From: Edaphochlamys debaryana
Taxonomy: Eukaryota; Chlorophyta; Chlorophyceae; Chlamydomonadales
Length of the DNA stretch: 64,000 nucleotides
Assembly (NCBI GenBank): GCA_016858145.1
Contig: JAEHOE010000006.1
Location: forward strand, 1,550,001-1,614,000
Direction of reading: 5' to 3'
The position numbers and the translations under genes were made by a program. Numbering within the stretch: position 1 is the first letter of the stretch; the number at the start of each line of letters is the position of its first letter. This document shows, in pieces, positions 46,462 to 59,169 of this stretch. Below the pieces are notes generated by a model. That model ran no database searches and was not told where the DNA came from. It saw only the letters and a program-made list of their open reading frames with translations.

Positions 46462-49146
46462 ATGGAGGGCTTCACGTTGATCGCACACCGGGGTGACAGC
46501 CAGAACTGCCCGGAGAACACGCTCCCAGCTTTCGCCTCTGCCGGGGAGAAGGGGTTTCCCGCGTTCGAGCTGGTGCGCCCGGGCTCACAGGCGTAGACTC
46601 AAAGACCTAGGGTTCTCAGCCGGGGACTTGGGGGCGCGGCGGGGAGTATTGCAGTTGAAGGGAGCGGGGGAATGTGGCTCCGGCAAGGGCTGGGGGCGGT
46701 GTCAGTTTCCCCCCACCTGCCGGGCGCCTGACCCCGCCCGCCTCCTCTCCCAGGACGTACAGCTCACCGCGGACGGCCACGTGGTTGTACTGCACGATGA
46801 GGTGCTGGGCCGTACGACATTGACCGCCGAGGATTGTGCAGCAGAGGGCGCTGGCGCTGGCGCTGATCCCAGCGCCAGCGGGCGAGCCAGCGGCAGCGGG
46901 GCACGCCGCGTGGCGGAGGCGACCTGGGCGGAGGTGGCGGCGCTGGACGCCGGGAGCTGGTTTGGGCCGGGCTTTGCCTGCACACGAGTGCCTCTGCTGA
47001 GCGAGGTGTTGTGCGGGTTCCCTGGAGCGCACATCCACCTGGTACGGAAGGCGGAGCCGGGAGGAGCCGGGAGTTGGAAGGGCGGAGGGAGGGGCGGAGG
47101 GAGGGGCGGAGGGAGGGGCGGAGGAGGGCTACAGATCTTGGAGGGTGGGATGACCGATGACGGCACATGAATGGAGCATTGGGTGTATGGCATTTCGGGC
47201 ATGGCACGTGGCCGTCCTCCTCCATCCCAACGACACACATAGGAGCGCGCAGGGAAAAGGTTGTTTGCGGGCAGGTGGTGACAACCCGCGTCGGTAATCT
47301 CGGTATAGCGAGGCTCCAGCTTTCACCCTCCTCCCTCCCTCGCCGCCTCCCCACTCGCCGCCGCGCTACAGGAGCTCAAGAGCCGCCAGCCGGGCCTCCC
47401 CGCGGCGGTGGCGGCTGAGCTGGCGGCGTGTGGCTGGGTACGGGACGGCGCCACCGCCCCCGCGTCCAACCGCAGCCGCCACACGCCCCACCCGGCCGCG
47501 ACCGTCACACCCGGAGGCGCTGGCGACGCACCGGGCAGCGCAGCCGGCGGTGCCGTCCAGGCCCCAGTGCCGCCGGGCGCCGCTGGTCCTGGGGAGCCTG
47601 GGGACGGGGGCGCTGCTGCGGGTGCAGCGGACCGCTCCGTGTGGCCTCCCGGCAGCCGCCCTCACCCGGCCCTGGCGGCCCCCGGGCTCACGGTCACCTC
47701 CTTCCACCTGGAACAGCTGCGGGCGTCCGTGCAGGTGCGCGTGGGGGGGCGTGGAAGGGAAAGTGGGGCGGATGGGGGAGGGCAGGTGGGGAGGAGCAGC
47801 TGCGGGCCTCCATGGGGGTGTGAAGGGCTGCTCGCGGTAGCCGAGGGAAGCGTACCGGTAGGCGCGGAGAGTAGCCTGCGAGGGCGAAGGGTGGGAGGGC
47901 GGGAGGACGGGTGCGAGAGTAATTGGCGTGTGTGGGCAGGGCCGGTGGGAGGGAAAGCGTTCGGTTAAGTGGGCGCAAGCGTAGGGCTCTGGCGGCGGCG
48001 TAGGGGTGCGGTGCGGCGCGCAGGCTGGGTCGAAGGGGCCAGCGGGGTGTGTTACCGAGTGTGCCGCTTTGAGGCCGGGGTGCCCTCATCCTGAGAAGCA
48101 CTCGAGGGAGGATTGTCGTGGCCCCTGACCGATGCGCTTCGCTGCCCCCTGCTGCGTCCCTCCCAGCTCCTTCCTGGTGTGGCGCACGGCTGGCTGATCC
48201 ACGAGATGACTTCTCAGCGGATAGAGGTGCGGGCCGGCGGGAACAGGGGTTCAGGGAGCGACAGTATGCGCCGGACGTGGTTGCACCGTGCATAGCGGAC
48301 AGGCCTCTCCACACAAGTGGCCCACACCCGTCGTACACCGTCCATGCCTTGAGCCCCTGCATCTACTGCACAACGCTCGTGCCCTCCTCCCCGCCTTTGT
48401 GCCCTCCCGCCCATCCGGTGGTGTTCACCCGCGACCCTCCTCTGCTGCCCTGGCATCCAGCGCAGTGCGGGTGTGCGACATACTTCGCTGCAGGGCTGCG
48501 TCTCACGTACCATGCATATAATGCATGGCCCCCACCCCGACGCCCGCCCGCCCGCCCCGCAGGAGGCTGTTGCGGCAGGGCTGTCCCAGCTGTGCCCGCG
48601 GGCCAACGCGCTGAGCCCCGGGGACGTGCGCCGGGCGGTGGCTGCAGGGCTGTCTGTGCGGGCCTGGGGCGTCAAGGACGTGCAGGTGCGAAAGCTTGTG
48701 GTGGGAGTGGAGGCGGGATAGCGACACAAAGCCCGGGCCCGCTAGCGTGGGATTGCGACTTGCGAGGCGGGCTGGAATCGCAGCAGTCAGGGCGAGGGCT
48801 CGGTATCAGCTGCCGCCAGACAAACAGCCGGGGCAGGCTCTGCAGCAGCTGGAGCCACGTGCACACGTGCTGGGGTTGGGCTCACTCCAGGGAGCTCCTG
48901 CACCTGCTTGCACCGCTCCTCCTCCTCACAGCTCTTTCCACCCGTGGTCCCCCCCCCCCCCTTCCCCGCCTCGGCTAGCTGCTGAGCCGTGTGGTGGGCT
49001 GCGGCTGCCACGGTGCCACGGTGAATGGGCCAGCGGAGGCGGCACAGGCGCTACTGGAGCCGGGGGCGGCGGCATTGGCAGCAGAAGAGGGCTCTCGGGC
49101 GGAGGCCGCGGCGTTGGCAGCAGGGGCGAACGGGGGGGAGGGCTGA
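46462..49146 (+). CDS. Glycerophosphodiester phosphodiesterase (GDPD family)
   Basis: Hydrolyses glycerophosphodiesters such as glycerophosphocholine to glycerol 3-phosphate and the alcohol. Six exons keep phase and give 370 residues: 46462-46572, 46754-47041, 47372-47734, 48167-48226, 48563-48685, 48979-49146. The catalytic signature is at the very start: AHRGDSQNCPENTLPAF with His9 and Arg10, the metal ligands Glu36 and Asp38 (ELDVQ) across the first splice junction, and His51 in VVLHDEVLGRTT. Downstream is LELKSR, the second conserved acidic strand. An Ala/Gly/Pro-rich insertion interrupts the barrel at about residues 160-230. The end VRAWGVKDVQ fits the late (beta/alpha)8 strand where the family usually has W-T-V-N. 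The C-terminal 40 residues are Ala/Glu-rich. There is no signal peptide, so it is probably cytosolic. Low phosphate often induces GDPDs, but I see no regulatory evidence here. Confidence 0.88.
47081..47126. repeat. 12-bp GGCGGAGGGAGG tandem repeat in an intron
   Basis: Nearly four perfect copies of GGCGGAGGGAGG just downstream of the second exon of the GDPD gene. Intronic simple sequence. Confidence 0.85.
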
Positions 49147-49836
49147 GAGGCGTGACGTTGGTCGGCAAGGAGGCATCTCCAGGCGGCAAGGCTCGCGGGG
49201 GGCTGAAGCTCGTCGCTCGTCGAGCGCTTGGACGAACGTATCGGGCGTGGTCCGTGGCTTCGACACGTAACGTAAGGGAAGCAATCGACCGCTTGCCAGC
49301 TGACAGGGTTTGGAGGCGTGCAGAAACCCGAGTCGAGAGTCGAGCGGTCAAGCCCTTCTGTCGTCGCCGGTGTCGACAGCGACCGTCGCCCAAATCGAGC
49401 CGGTCGCTGTTGTGTGGCTGAACCCCCTGGTGCCTGTGCCTATACGCCAGCCTTGCAGCGCGGGGCCGCCGACACCGCGCGCTGGGAGCATTCGGGTCTA
49501 TTGCCCACGTGTGCAGCGGCGCGCCGGCCTCGGCTCCCCAGCAGCCCAGGCATGTGAGACCTCGCTTCTGCACACAAGTAGCTTGTCCCTGTGCCATTTG
49601 GCGCCAGAAAGGCGCTGTGTACGGCAGCAGAGAAAAATATCTTCAACATTTAGTCGTCGATTTGCCGGCGCCTGCCAACACTCCCACAACATGAACGCTT
49701 GGTAACATCACGTCACTGGCTCCGAGCTGCAACCTTTGCGTGACACGGTGGCAACACAAGATGAGGCGCGCGAACTAGGCCCGCCCGGAGCGGCACAACG
49801 CTTACGCAGCCTGCTAGAGGCCGTCAACTGATAGCA
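49147..49836. promoter_or_regulatory. Interval between GDPD stop and kinase start
   Basis: The 690 bp between two plus-strand genes must hold the GDPD 3' UTR and the kinase promoter. No TGTAA was found for GDPD. Nothing else is recognised. Confidence 0.4.
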
Positions 49837-52800
49837 ATGGAGGTGCGCCGACCATTTATGAGGACCGAGCGCTCTTTGGCGCGCTTGCTCGCGCGACTGT
49901 TCTGAATGGCCACCAGCAGTTAGCCTATTTCCGCCTACAAGCTCATACTCCCCCTCTCCGCTCCTCCTTCTTCAGGGCTTCGCCCACCGTGGATGGCTGG
50001 GACACGGCTCTTACGGGGTGAGGGCTGTTCTGAGCCTCCCTTGCCGTCGGGGACGCCTCCCTGTCTGGTGGTCTGGATGTGTCTGCTCCCGATACTTTAC
50101 TCTGACTGATGGAGAACCTTTACTTTCGGCCTGCAGGACGTGCAGCTGTGCGAAGTGTCCTCCGCCTCGGCGAGAGGACTCCTCTTTGGCGAAGAGGCTC
50201 CAAATGTCCCTGTTCTCATTGCGCTGAAGACGTGGCGACAGGCTCATCACGACAGCAAGGCAAGCGTGTGTCGGGTTCAAGCGGCATTGGTTGCGACTCG
50301 TTTACGTAGTGGAGTTGGTCGTCCTCAGAGCTCCCCAACAGCGGCCCTCACCCGATCTACCATGGGGATGCTCTATCAGCTAGCAGTCTCGGAAGGGGCA
50401 AACGAAGCGTGTAGTCTTGCCGGGGTCACACATCTCGCCCATGTCAACACGTTCACTTCTCTGCGTTTCCTCGTGCAGATCATGCGCATTGCGCTGCGGG
50501 AGGTGCAGGTGCTCAGCAGCCTGAGCCACGTCAACATAGTCAAGCTCCATAAGGCTTTCCGGACCCCGTCCGGTGAGCATTCCAAATTTGCGGCGTAGCC
50601 GCGTAGCCCTCTACACTTTCCTGGCCCCCGCAGCTCCTGTCCCGAGGCACTGCACTCGTGGTTGTTAGCCCTCACTGATGGGGTTGCATATGAGCGTACA
50701 GGGGCGGCTGCGAGAAGTGGGAAAGCCGCGTGGCACCAGCTAACCGCTCTTGGGGCTGCCGACCCCTTCGATGGTCCCCACAAACGCGACTGTTCGCCTC
50801 CCCGCCGCGCACTTCAGGCCGGGTCTGCATGGTGTTTGGCTACGGCGGTACCAGCGGCCAGCAGCTCATAGAGACCGGCCACACATTTGGTCTGCCCCCG
50901 CCTCTGCTCAAGCGTCTGGTAGGGTCGGCGCAATGATGGCGGCGTGACGCGGTTGTGTTGAATACGGGTTAGCGGAGGCTGACGGGCTTTGTCACTCGGC
51001 GCTGCGCAGGCCTTCCAGCTGGTCCACTCCCTGCGCTACCTGCACGCGAACAAGGTGCGCACCGGCTGGCGTTCAGGACTGCCGGGCCCCGACGGCCCTC
51101 GCTGCGCTTGGATACAGTTTGACTGCGCACATGTACTTGAGCCGTAGTAGCAAAGGCCACAGCAAATTATAGGATGAGGCTGAGGCCCCGACCGCATCTT
51201 GCAGGTGCTGCACCGCGACGTCAAGCCGGCCAATGTGCTGGTGGACTCGGACGGCGTGCTGCGGCTGTGCGACTTCGGCTTCGCGCGCTACGTGTCGGAC
51301 GGGGCGCCCGACCCTGCGGTGCGCGGCAGCGAACGGCTCACGCCGTACGTGGTGACGCGGTGGTACCGCGCGCCGGAGGTGCTCATCGGGATGCCGTACG
51401 GGCCCGCCGCGGGTGAGCCAGGCCGACGCTTTATCTGCCGTCCAGGCCTTGCCTCCGGCCGGCATGGTCCCGGCCAACCGCCCCGGGCTTGGACCGTCCA
51501 CTTCACATTTTCCCTCATTTTCCTCATTTTTCTCTCTTCCACCTGCGTCTCCCAATCCGCAGACATCTGGTCGCTGGGCGTGACGCTTGCGGAGCTGGCG
51601 ACGGGCGAGCCGCTACTCCCTGGTGAGTCCTCCCTGGACCAGCTCTGCCGCATCGTGGCGGCCACGGGCCCGCTGCCGGGGCGCATGGCCGCCTACCTGT
51701 CCCGCGAGCTGCGCGCCACGCCCGGGCTGCAGCCGCCGCGCACCTGGCCCGCCAACTCGGGGTCGCTGCGCTCGCGCCTGGGCGGCCGCCTGCCCGCGCC
51801 GCTGTTGGAGCTGCTGGTGGCGTGCCTGCAGCAGGTGGGCTGGGCGGGGGCGGGGGGCGGGGGTCAATAAAGGTGGCTGGGGTGGCTGGGAACCCCGGGG
51901 AAGGAGGCGCGTGAGAGGGGGCGAGTGGCACAAGACTGCGTGGGGGCTCACAGGGTGCTCACCTGGTGTGCCTGCTTCCCCTTCCCTCCTTCCGCAGGAC
52001 CCCAACAACCGCCCCAGCGCCGCCGAGCTGCTCAAGATGCCGTACTTCATGGATGCGCCCCGCATGTTCGCCGGCACCCCCCTGGAGCCGCACTACCCCG
52101 AGTGCGCCGCCGCCGCCGCTGCCGTACGCATCAGTGCTTCACCGGCAGCCGCCGCCGCCACCACGCCCGCCCAGCCAACGGCCGAGGCCCCGGCGGCAGC
52201 AGCCGCGACCGTGCAGCCGGAGGCCATGTCCGTTGATGCGTCGGAGGAGCCGGCGCCGCCGCCGGCCGCCGCCGCCAAGCCGGCTCCCGCCAAGCGCCAC
52301 GTGCCGCTGAGCCGCAGGTACGGCGGATTCGGAGACCACAACGCTATCTACCCGACCCGCCGCAGCGACGCGTCCAGCCTCAGCATCAGCATCAACGGCG
52401 GCGGCGCTGCCAACAGCGGCTGCAACGACGCCGCCTCCGGCGCGGCGGCGACCCGGCCCCGCGCCGCCGCCGCCGCCGCCGTCGCCAGCACCATTCTGGC
52501 GGCCGCCGCCAAGCCAGCGTCCGACTCGAGCGGTGGCTCTTCGTCTGACGCGACCAGCGCCAGCGGCAGCATGAGCCTCAGTACGGCCGATACGAGCACA
52601 CGTCACACGACCACCATGGGCATGTCGCGCATGGGATCCGTGGACCCAAGGGCCACCCAGGAGTCCAACATCACGGTCTCGATCACGCCCGCCTCCTCCC
52701 TGGGCTCCACAGCCTCGGGTGCCATGGCCGCGGCCGTCGACGTGTCGGAGGACGGACGGGGCGCGGCATGTGGCGGCCGAGAGGTGGTGGCGGCGGCTGC

Positions 52801-55228
52801 CGTTGTACCGACTGGCGACGCACGCGATTCCGCCGCTGGGAACGACGGGTGCCGTCAGGAAGCGATCGAGTCGGTCCGTGGCGGCTCCGCCGCGGCGGAG
52901 GCGCTGGCCAGGGCGGTGGCAGTGGCAGCAGTCACGATCACTGCCCCCGCGGCCTTTGTCACAAACGTGCCGCGGCCCGCCGACGGGGCCTCCGTCTTCT
53001 CAACCGCAGCGGCCGCGACTTCCCTGCAGCACAGCAGCAGCTGGCGCCAGGGCTCGATGAACCGCCGCGTCGCGCCCGCCGCCGCCTCGGCCGCCGTCGC
53101 CGCGTCGCTTGCCGCCACGCAGGCCCCCGCCGCCGCCGCCACCGCCGTCGCCGCAGCGACCATCGAGTTCCCAGACTCTGGCCGCCGCGACGCCGCCTTC
53201 CGTGCAATGGCCTCCTCCTCGGCTCTCTTCTCCGGCCCAGCGGCTGTGGGCCACGAGCGTGCCATGGCGGCGGCCGCCGCCGCAGCGGCCGACGCGCCGT
53301 CGGGGGCGGTGGCGCCGCCGTCGGCGATGCGCGCCCCCAAGTCCCGCGTCACGGACAGCGGCTACGTCGGAAACCAGTCGCCCGCGCTACGCGTGCCCGT
53401 GCTCTGGCCGCTGCAGCCGCAGTACGGCGAGTACGGCTCGTTCCTCAACGGCGCGCCCGCCGCCGCCGCCGCCACCGCGACCGCCGCCGCTGGAGCGAAC
53501 CCGACGGGCCTGACGCGGGCCGAGGCCGTCGACGCCGCCAGCTCCAGCGCTCCGCTCTGGACCCTGCCGCGTGGGTCCGTGGTGGCGGGGGCGGGCGTGA
53601 GCGAGCCGCAGCGGGCCACGGCGGAGACCGACATGGGGATGGCGCGGCCGCACCGCATGCCGCCGCCCATGGACCGCGCCGTGTCGTGCGGCAACGCGGC
53701 GGCCGGCATGCGCCTGGAGCCGCCCGAATCCACCGCCTCCTGCTCGCGACACAGCGGCATCGGCGGACGGGTGAGCGGTCGGTCATGCCTGTTGTCTCTC
53801 TTTGCGGTCCGAACCAGGCCGTCACTTGCACGAGTTTCGCCCATTGACATGCCACCCTTCAGCCCTTCATTTTTACATTTTTACCCGATTTTTCCGGCGC
53901 AGGAGTTTGGCATGAATGCCGATGGCTACGCGCTCGGCGACGCCGGCGCCTCCTCCGGCGCCTCCTCCCGCCAGCTGCCGCCCGCGCTGCCCGGCTCCGC
54001 CGTCCCCATGGGCCAGTCTTTCAACGGCGGCATGTCCACCAGCACCACCGCCCGCTGGCTCGACTCAGCCATGGGCTCAGCCAATGCGCGCAGCGCCAAC
54101 GCCGCCGCCGCCAACGCCGCCACGGCCAACGGCTACTCCGAGAACGACGCCTGCTGCGGCACCACGGCGCACTTCAGCGTCGGCTGGCTCCAGTCCACCT
54201 CGCCCGACCTCGGCGGCGGCAACTCGATCACCTCGCCCGCGGCGCGGGCGGCGATGCTGGCCAGCGGCGGCTCCAGCGCCCCCGGCGAGAAGGGCAAGGC
54301 CGGCGGCGCGGCGGCGCCGTCAAGCCGCCGCTCCGGCTGCGGCGGCGGCCAGAGCGCCGGCGCCGCGGGCGACGGCGCCCGAGTGCCTCTTGGCTCGACG
54401 GGCTCGTTCGGGCCCGGCCCCGCGCCCCACTGGATGCTGCGCCGCATGTCGGGCCACCACTCGGCCCCCCAGTGCGAGCCGGGCGCTACGCCAGGCGACA
54501 ACGGTCCCATTGGCCTCTGGTCGCCAGGCGCTGATTCCTTCGAGAATTTCGACTCGCGCCACAACTGCGCGCTGCTGATGGCCCAGGGCGCGATCCAGCC
54601 TGGATCCAGCGCCGCCAGCACCGGCAACGGAATGTCGGTTGTGACGCCGAGCGCGGCGGGCGGCTGCATGCAGTCGCTGCCCATCGCGCCGCGGCCCGGG
54701 CAGGGCGCGGGCTCGATGCCCTCGCACCCGCCGCCCGTGGCGGCGGTTGGCAGCCGTCGCTCGTCCACTGGCCCGTACGGCGGATCGCCACGTGCGCAGA
54801 GCCTGCTGCGCCCCGTGGCCGAGGAGGCCCCGTGGCAGCACCGCATGAGTTCGGACGGCGGCAGCGCGTTCTCGGGAGCGCTGGCTAACAAGGCCGCGCA
54901 TGACGCCAGCACCGGCGAGCAGGCCCGTGCCTCGTTCGAGCAGCCGGGCGGAGTGGCGGCTGCGGGCGTTGCGCCCGAGCTGGCGGCGACGGCCGTCGTC
55001 ACTCCGCCTAGCGGCCTGCCCCGCATCCGCAGCCACTCCCAGCAGGGTGCTCGGGCGACGCCGCCGGCGCTTGTGGAGAGCGCCGAGGGCAAGGGCGCCG
55101 TACAGGCGGGCGCGCGGGCCTCCCTGCCGGGTGGTGGCAGGGCCGGGCATGGCTCAGAGAAGGTTAGCAAGACCTCGGCTTCGTGGGTCAAGAGGGGCCG
55201 CCGCTGGCTACAGAAGCTGCTCAGCTAG
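49837..55228 (+). CDS. CDKL-type (CMGC) protein kinase with a very long Ala/Ser-rich tail
   Basis: Ten exons keep phase: 49837-49842, 49976-50017, 50137-50259 (or to 50265), 50479-50572, 50818-50918, 51010-51054, 51205-51412, 51563-51834, 51998-53770, 53903-55228; 1329 or 1331 residues. The kinase domain takes about the first 370. It shows the Gly loop LGHGSYG (10-16), the beta3 Lys (IALKTW, about 47), the helix-C Glu (ALREVQVL), HRDVKPANVLV, DFGFARYVSDG and TRWYRAPEVL. Then comes PGESSLDQLCRIVAATGPLP, which is characteristic of the CDKL family. All catalytic residues are present. The activation loop has TPY where CDKL kinases usually have TDY or TEY. The tail of about 950 residues is disordered, Ala/Ser/Gly-rich, with RRY/RR basic patches and a basic end (WVKRGRRWLQKLLS). 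Relatives include LF5/CDKL5, which set flagellar length; orthology is not shown here. The start is the 2-codon exon ATG GAG. Confidence 0.88.
50276..50361. repeat. Dispersed repeat family B, copy 1 (intronic)
   Basis: About 85 bp, roughly 88% identical by eye to 62008-62093 in the same orientation (shared core AGAGCTCCCCAACAGCGGCC). It lies in the third intron of the kinase gene, in sense orientation. Confidence 0.85.
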
Positions 55229-56040
55229 GGCCAGGGCGGCAGCACAAACGAGGAGCGGGGGCACAAGGGAAATGCAGAAGGGAAATGGAGGGTCTTTAAT
55301 CACATTTCACGACGCGCCACGCGGCGGCGCGTCACTGGCTTGGGCCGGCATCCGGCCGATTGACAGAGAGTAGGGCGCCGGCGGCCTCGTTGCTCATGCG
55401 ACGAGGGTCCCTCGCGCCGGTGCGACTGTGCGCTTTGTTCCAGTGGCACCAGACATCTGCCGAAGAAAGAAGGGCTGTCGACCACATCACAATCCGGGCA
55501 CATGCCTAAAACCTCCAACTGAGCGTGGGGGCAAGCCCACTAAACTAGCATTCCTGTTGGCTAACGTCAAGTGAGGCGACCGGCCCTGTTCGTCGCCCCT
55601 GGTTACAAATCGTGCATCTTGTTGCGGCTTGTTGTTTGCTGGTGTGGTTTGTGCTGGTGTTCCCACCCTAAAGTCGTGCGGCCAGGGGCCGACGAGGGGC
55701 GTGAGGGCAAATATGGAGTTGGTTGGTGGGCAACGACCGAGGGTGGGGACAATGGGCACGCGGCATTTTGGGTAAGGAGGGCAAAAGATGGGTTCCTTTC
55801 ATACAATGGTCCACACGGATTGAATAAAACGACGCATTTTGTTTGCCTTGCGCTCAGCCTGGCGTTGCGCCGAGTCGAGCGGTCTTGCAAGCAGGGTGCG
55901 GTGGCCATAGCTTTCGCCGCCGCACCCCCGAGAGAGCTGCCCTCAGGCCCACAGCGCTGGCGCTGCGCACTTTTTGCACGAGTTGGGTGGGAAATCACGT
56001 CTGCAGTCTGCCTGCACACAGAGAGGGAGAGGGAGGGGGC

Positions 56041-56045
56041 TGTAA
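56041..56045 (+). terminator. Candidate TGTAA polyadenylation signal of the kinase gene
   Basis: TGTAA on the plus strand about 810 nt after the stop codon at 55228. Confidence 0.45.
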
Positions 56046-58293
56046 ACGGGGTTATGTATGCAGGCACTGGCGTGAAGCTGGGGGGGTTGAGGGTCGCTAG
56101 GGGCCATTGACTTGCGTTATTTGCTTGGGTTTATTGGGTGGGCTGGCTTGGCTTTATCGGGTGGGAGGGCGCGGACAGCGGGCAGGGCCGCTTGAGGAAT
56201 CGATGCCAGGGACTTGAGTCCTGGTATGAGGAGCATGAGTTGGTGTTTGAAGGTCAAGTCTGAAGGGTATTGGCGTCTGCTGTCGTGCGTGCTGCTGTTC
56301 CAATGGCCGCGCATTTGTACAATCCCTGGCAGCTGTTACCGTACTTGGGGAGGGGTCTAAGGTGTTTGCTCAGTGACTACAAGCGAGCTGATGCAGTAGC
56401 ACAGAACTAAGTTTGGCGCGGCGTTGTCGGAAGAGTTGGTCTGCGTCACACACATCGGACGCGGGAGTCGAAAGCTTCGATGTTTTGGCAAAGGTGGCTG
56501 TGGATGCGGCTGTGAGGCAACAAGCGCTCGTCCTTTAGCTATTCTTATTGCTGGCGCTGACCGATTGACAGCCGACGGCCCTCTCATGTCGATCCTGGGT
56601 CCGTCGCACGGTTGGCTTGGCCCTTGTTGAAAGGTGGTTTGGGCCCTTGCAGACGGAAGGTGGCTGTCTGCGGGGTCGATCTATACGGTAGCAGCTAGCC
56701 GGTCTGCAACGGAGCGACAATCCCACTATTGGGATGCGGCGAAGTGCGGCGGCATTCACAAGGTAGGCAAATCTTATGGCCAAGGCACTCGTGCATGCCA
56801 CCCCTCACACGAGGGCTACAAATACCCTGCGTTGATGTCTGTTCTTTTGGTTGCTTTGCATCAGAGGCCGGGTAACCCGGGCTGTTGGGCTTTGATGCCC
56901 CGTTCCCAAGCATGTTTTACGTTCCTGCTGGGTGCATGTGCTTCAAGCAAATAAGAGTGCACTTTGCAATGGCATGGTAGTAACTAGGTGCTGTAGTAGC
57001 CTTGGTGCTGTGTTCCCCACCGTCCAAGGTGAGGGGCAGGCGGTGCTGCCCAGCTCGCCGCTGTGCCGTGCTGGGTGGTGCACTTTGTACCTAAAGTAGC
57101 AGGCCAAAAGGGGTCGTGGCTTGTGATTTGTCTCATGGGGTAACGCTGGTCGGCCACGGCATGTGTGTGCGCGACAGCAGCTTGACGGCGGCTGCAGCGG
57201 GACAGTCCTGACCCCGGCGTGCAGCGCAGGCAACAAGGCGGCTGCTACGCAGCCGCTGTACGGTTCACCTGCGTCGGGGGTCAAGGCCTGTGCCGTTATG
57301 CTGGTTGCGTGTGGGCATTGTGCTTCCTGTGTCGATGTTCTGTGGCTGTTGCGGCGGGCGTTGCTGCGGGCGTCCTCCCTGAAGCATCCTCTCGGGTCCG
57401 GGAGCCAGTGAGCTTCCGGCCCGGGGAGTGGTCTGGCAGTGCTTGGGGCAATGATCTTCTTGCTGTCGTTAAAGACTGTTGGTGGGTTTGCTTAAGGTTG
57501 GGACGGAAAGCTTGATGATGCCAAAGCGTGTGCATGATTCCTGGCTTCTTGAAGGGCGCCAGGCGGAGGGGTGTTAACCCACTGGGTCGGCCACGGGACG
57601 ATGGATTCATCTGCTCAGTTTACGGGTACCATACAGAACAGACTTCATAACGGGCGTCAGCCATGGCGAACGGTGACGTGTGGGGGACGGTGGCACGCTT
57701 ATCTTGGGGGTTGCTTGGTAGGAGAGCAAGGTTTCAGGTCAGGGGTTGCTGGCGGGGGGTGGTTGGCGGGTCGTGGGCTCAACCGGCCGGCGGTGTATTG
57801 CTCTGCGTCACAGGGGCGCGGAAGCTCCGCATGGCAGACGTGAGCCCGCCTGTTGTAAGCAAGACGCGGGGCCCTGGCAGAATTGCCGCCTCAGGATTCG
57901 TCGTTCACAGATGCGCGCAGCATTCGTAACAATCGCCCGCCGTCGGCTGCCGAGCCAGAGCGACCTCTGACCAGGAGGTCCAAGGGCAGAACTCGCCAGG
58001 GTCACCATGTCTCCTCGCCTCTTCAAGGGACCTGGGCTGGGCTTAGAGTTCACAGCTGCGAGCGTGAGTCATGCGACTGCGGTTGAGGTTCCACCGGGGC
58101 CTCCGGGGGCGTTGGGGGTGGGGGCCTTCCCCTTGACATGGCGGGGGCCGGGGGCCGCCTGACTTGTCCCCCACTTCGCACAGAACACTTCAATGTCCCA
58201 GAGTGCCGCCCATACTGCCCGTCACCCCCAGACCGTCACCCGCACCCCCCCCCTCTCTAAGGTGGAGGAGGTCCGCTTCTTGCACCCCGCGAC

Positions 58294-58298
58294 TTACA
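58294..58298 (-). terminator. Candidate TGTAA polyadenylation signal of the calpain gene
   Basis: TGTAA on the minus strand about 870 nt after the calpain stop codon at 59170. Confidence 0.4.
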
Positions 58299-59169
58299 CC
58301 AGATCATATCCGTGGTCCCCACCGGTAGTTCTTCGGCATGTGCGATGCATGCTTGCCAACGACCACGAATGCCCCCCAGCCACAAACGGGATCACAGACA
58401 ACGTCACTGGGACAGAACAGAGAACGCAGAGCGCGCGAGCTTCGATAAGACACTACGGAATTGAACGCCTCACGGGCACCCAGGTCACCAACGCACAGAC
58501 CAAGAGCTCAGCTCAAGCCCGGGTGGGCCGGGAACCCACGCATACCGTACCCATACTCCTGTACCAACCAGGCCGGAACAGCATTTAACGTGTATGTGCA
58601 ATCGCTGGGTGGCTCAAGTACACAGTGCTGACTGCCACCCAGGTGGCCTAAGCCTATGCCTCGTTCATTTGACGCACCGCTGCAGAACTGCGCAGGGCGG
58701 GCATGCACGCTTGCTACACCTTTGCTGCAGACCACCGCTTGCTTCGACCCGCATGGAAGCCCCTGCCCAGGTTTCTGTATGAACCGCCTCTCCGCACTGC
58801 CCTCGCTAGTCTGCTCGACCTCCGCGCCTGCCTGCACTCAGCCTTGATACAGAGAAGCTAGAAGCAAGCCCGCACGCGAACCGGAGTTAGCATGCGCAGC
58901 AGCCCGCCTTCTCCGGCCGTTCGAAGTTGCGAGACCTGCGGCCACGGGCACAGGAGCATAACCATGTCAGCACGTCGACACTCGAGCGGTAGTAGCTTTG
59001 GCAATCGCTGTGCATGATGAAGAGCATGGTGGCATGCAAGGGTTGCCGGCCGTACGTTGCGGCTGATGACCACTCTGATGCCGCCACGCCTCTACACTCC
59101 CAACGCCACCTGGCTCACAACCTGAAGCCGTATTGAAGCCCCGTGCCCTCCCCGTACTGCTGCGCCCGC

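Larger units (their letters stand above)
55229..59169. other. Gene-free convergent interval between kinase and calpain
   Basis: Nearly 4 kb holding the two 3' UTRs. TGTAA occurs at 56041-56045 on the plus strand and at 58294-58298 on the minus strand, leaving about 2.2 kb between. Base composition is lower in GC and G/T-rich between 55600 and 57700. Open frames in it are short with no splice partners or recognisable motifs. I find no tRNA, repeat pair or transposon ends. Confidence 0.5.

Noticed and set aside
52768..53847. Alternate plus-strand Arg/Gly-rich frame of 359 codons
   Set aside because: It is a frame shadow of the kinase tail exon; the true frame continues in phase from the kinase domain to the stop at 55228.
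51587..55228. One uninterrupted 1213-codon plus-strand frame
   Set aside because: It begins inside the kinase domain in the wrong frame context and includes the introns at 51835-51997 and 53771-53902 that happen to be open.
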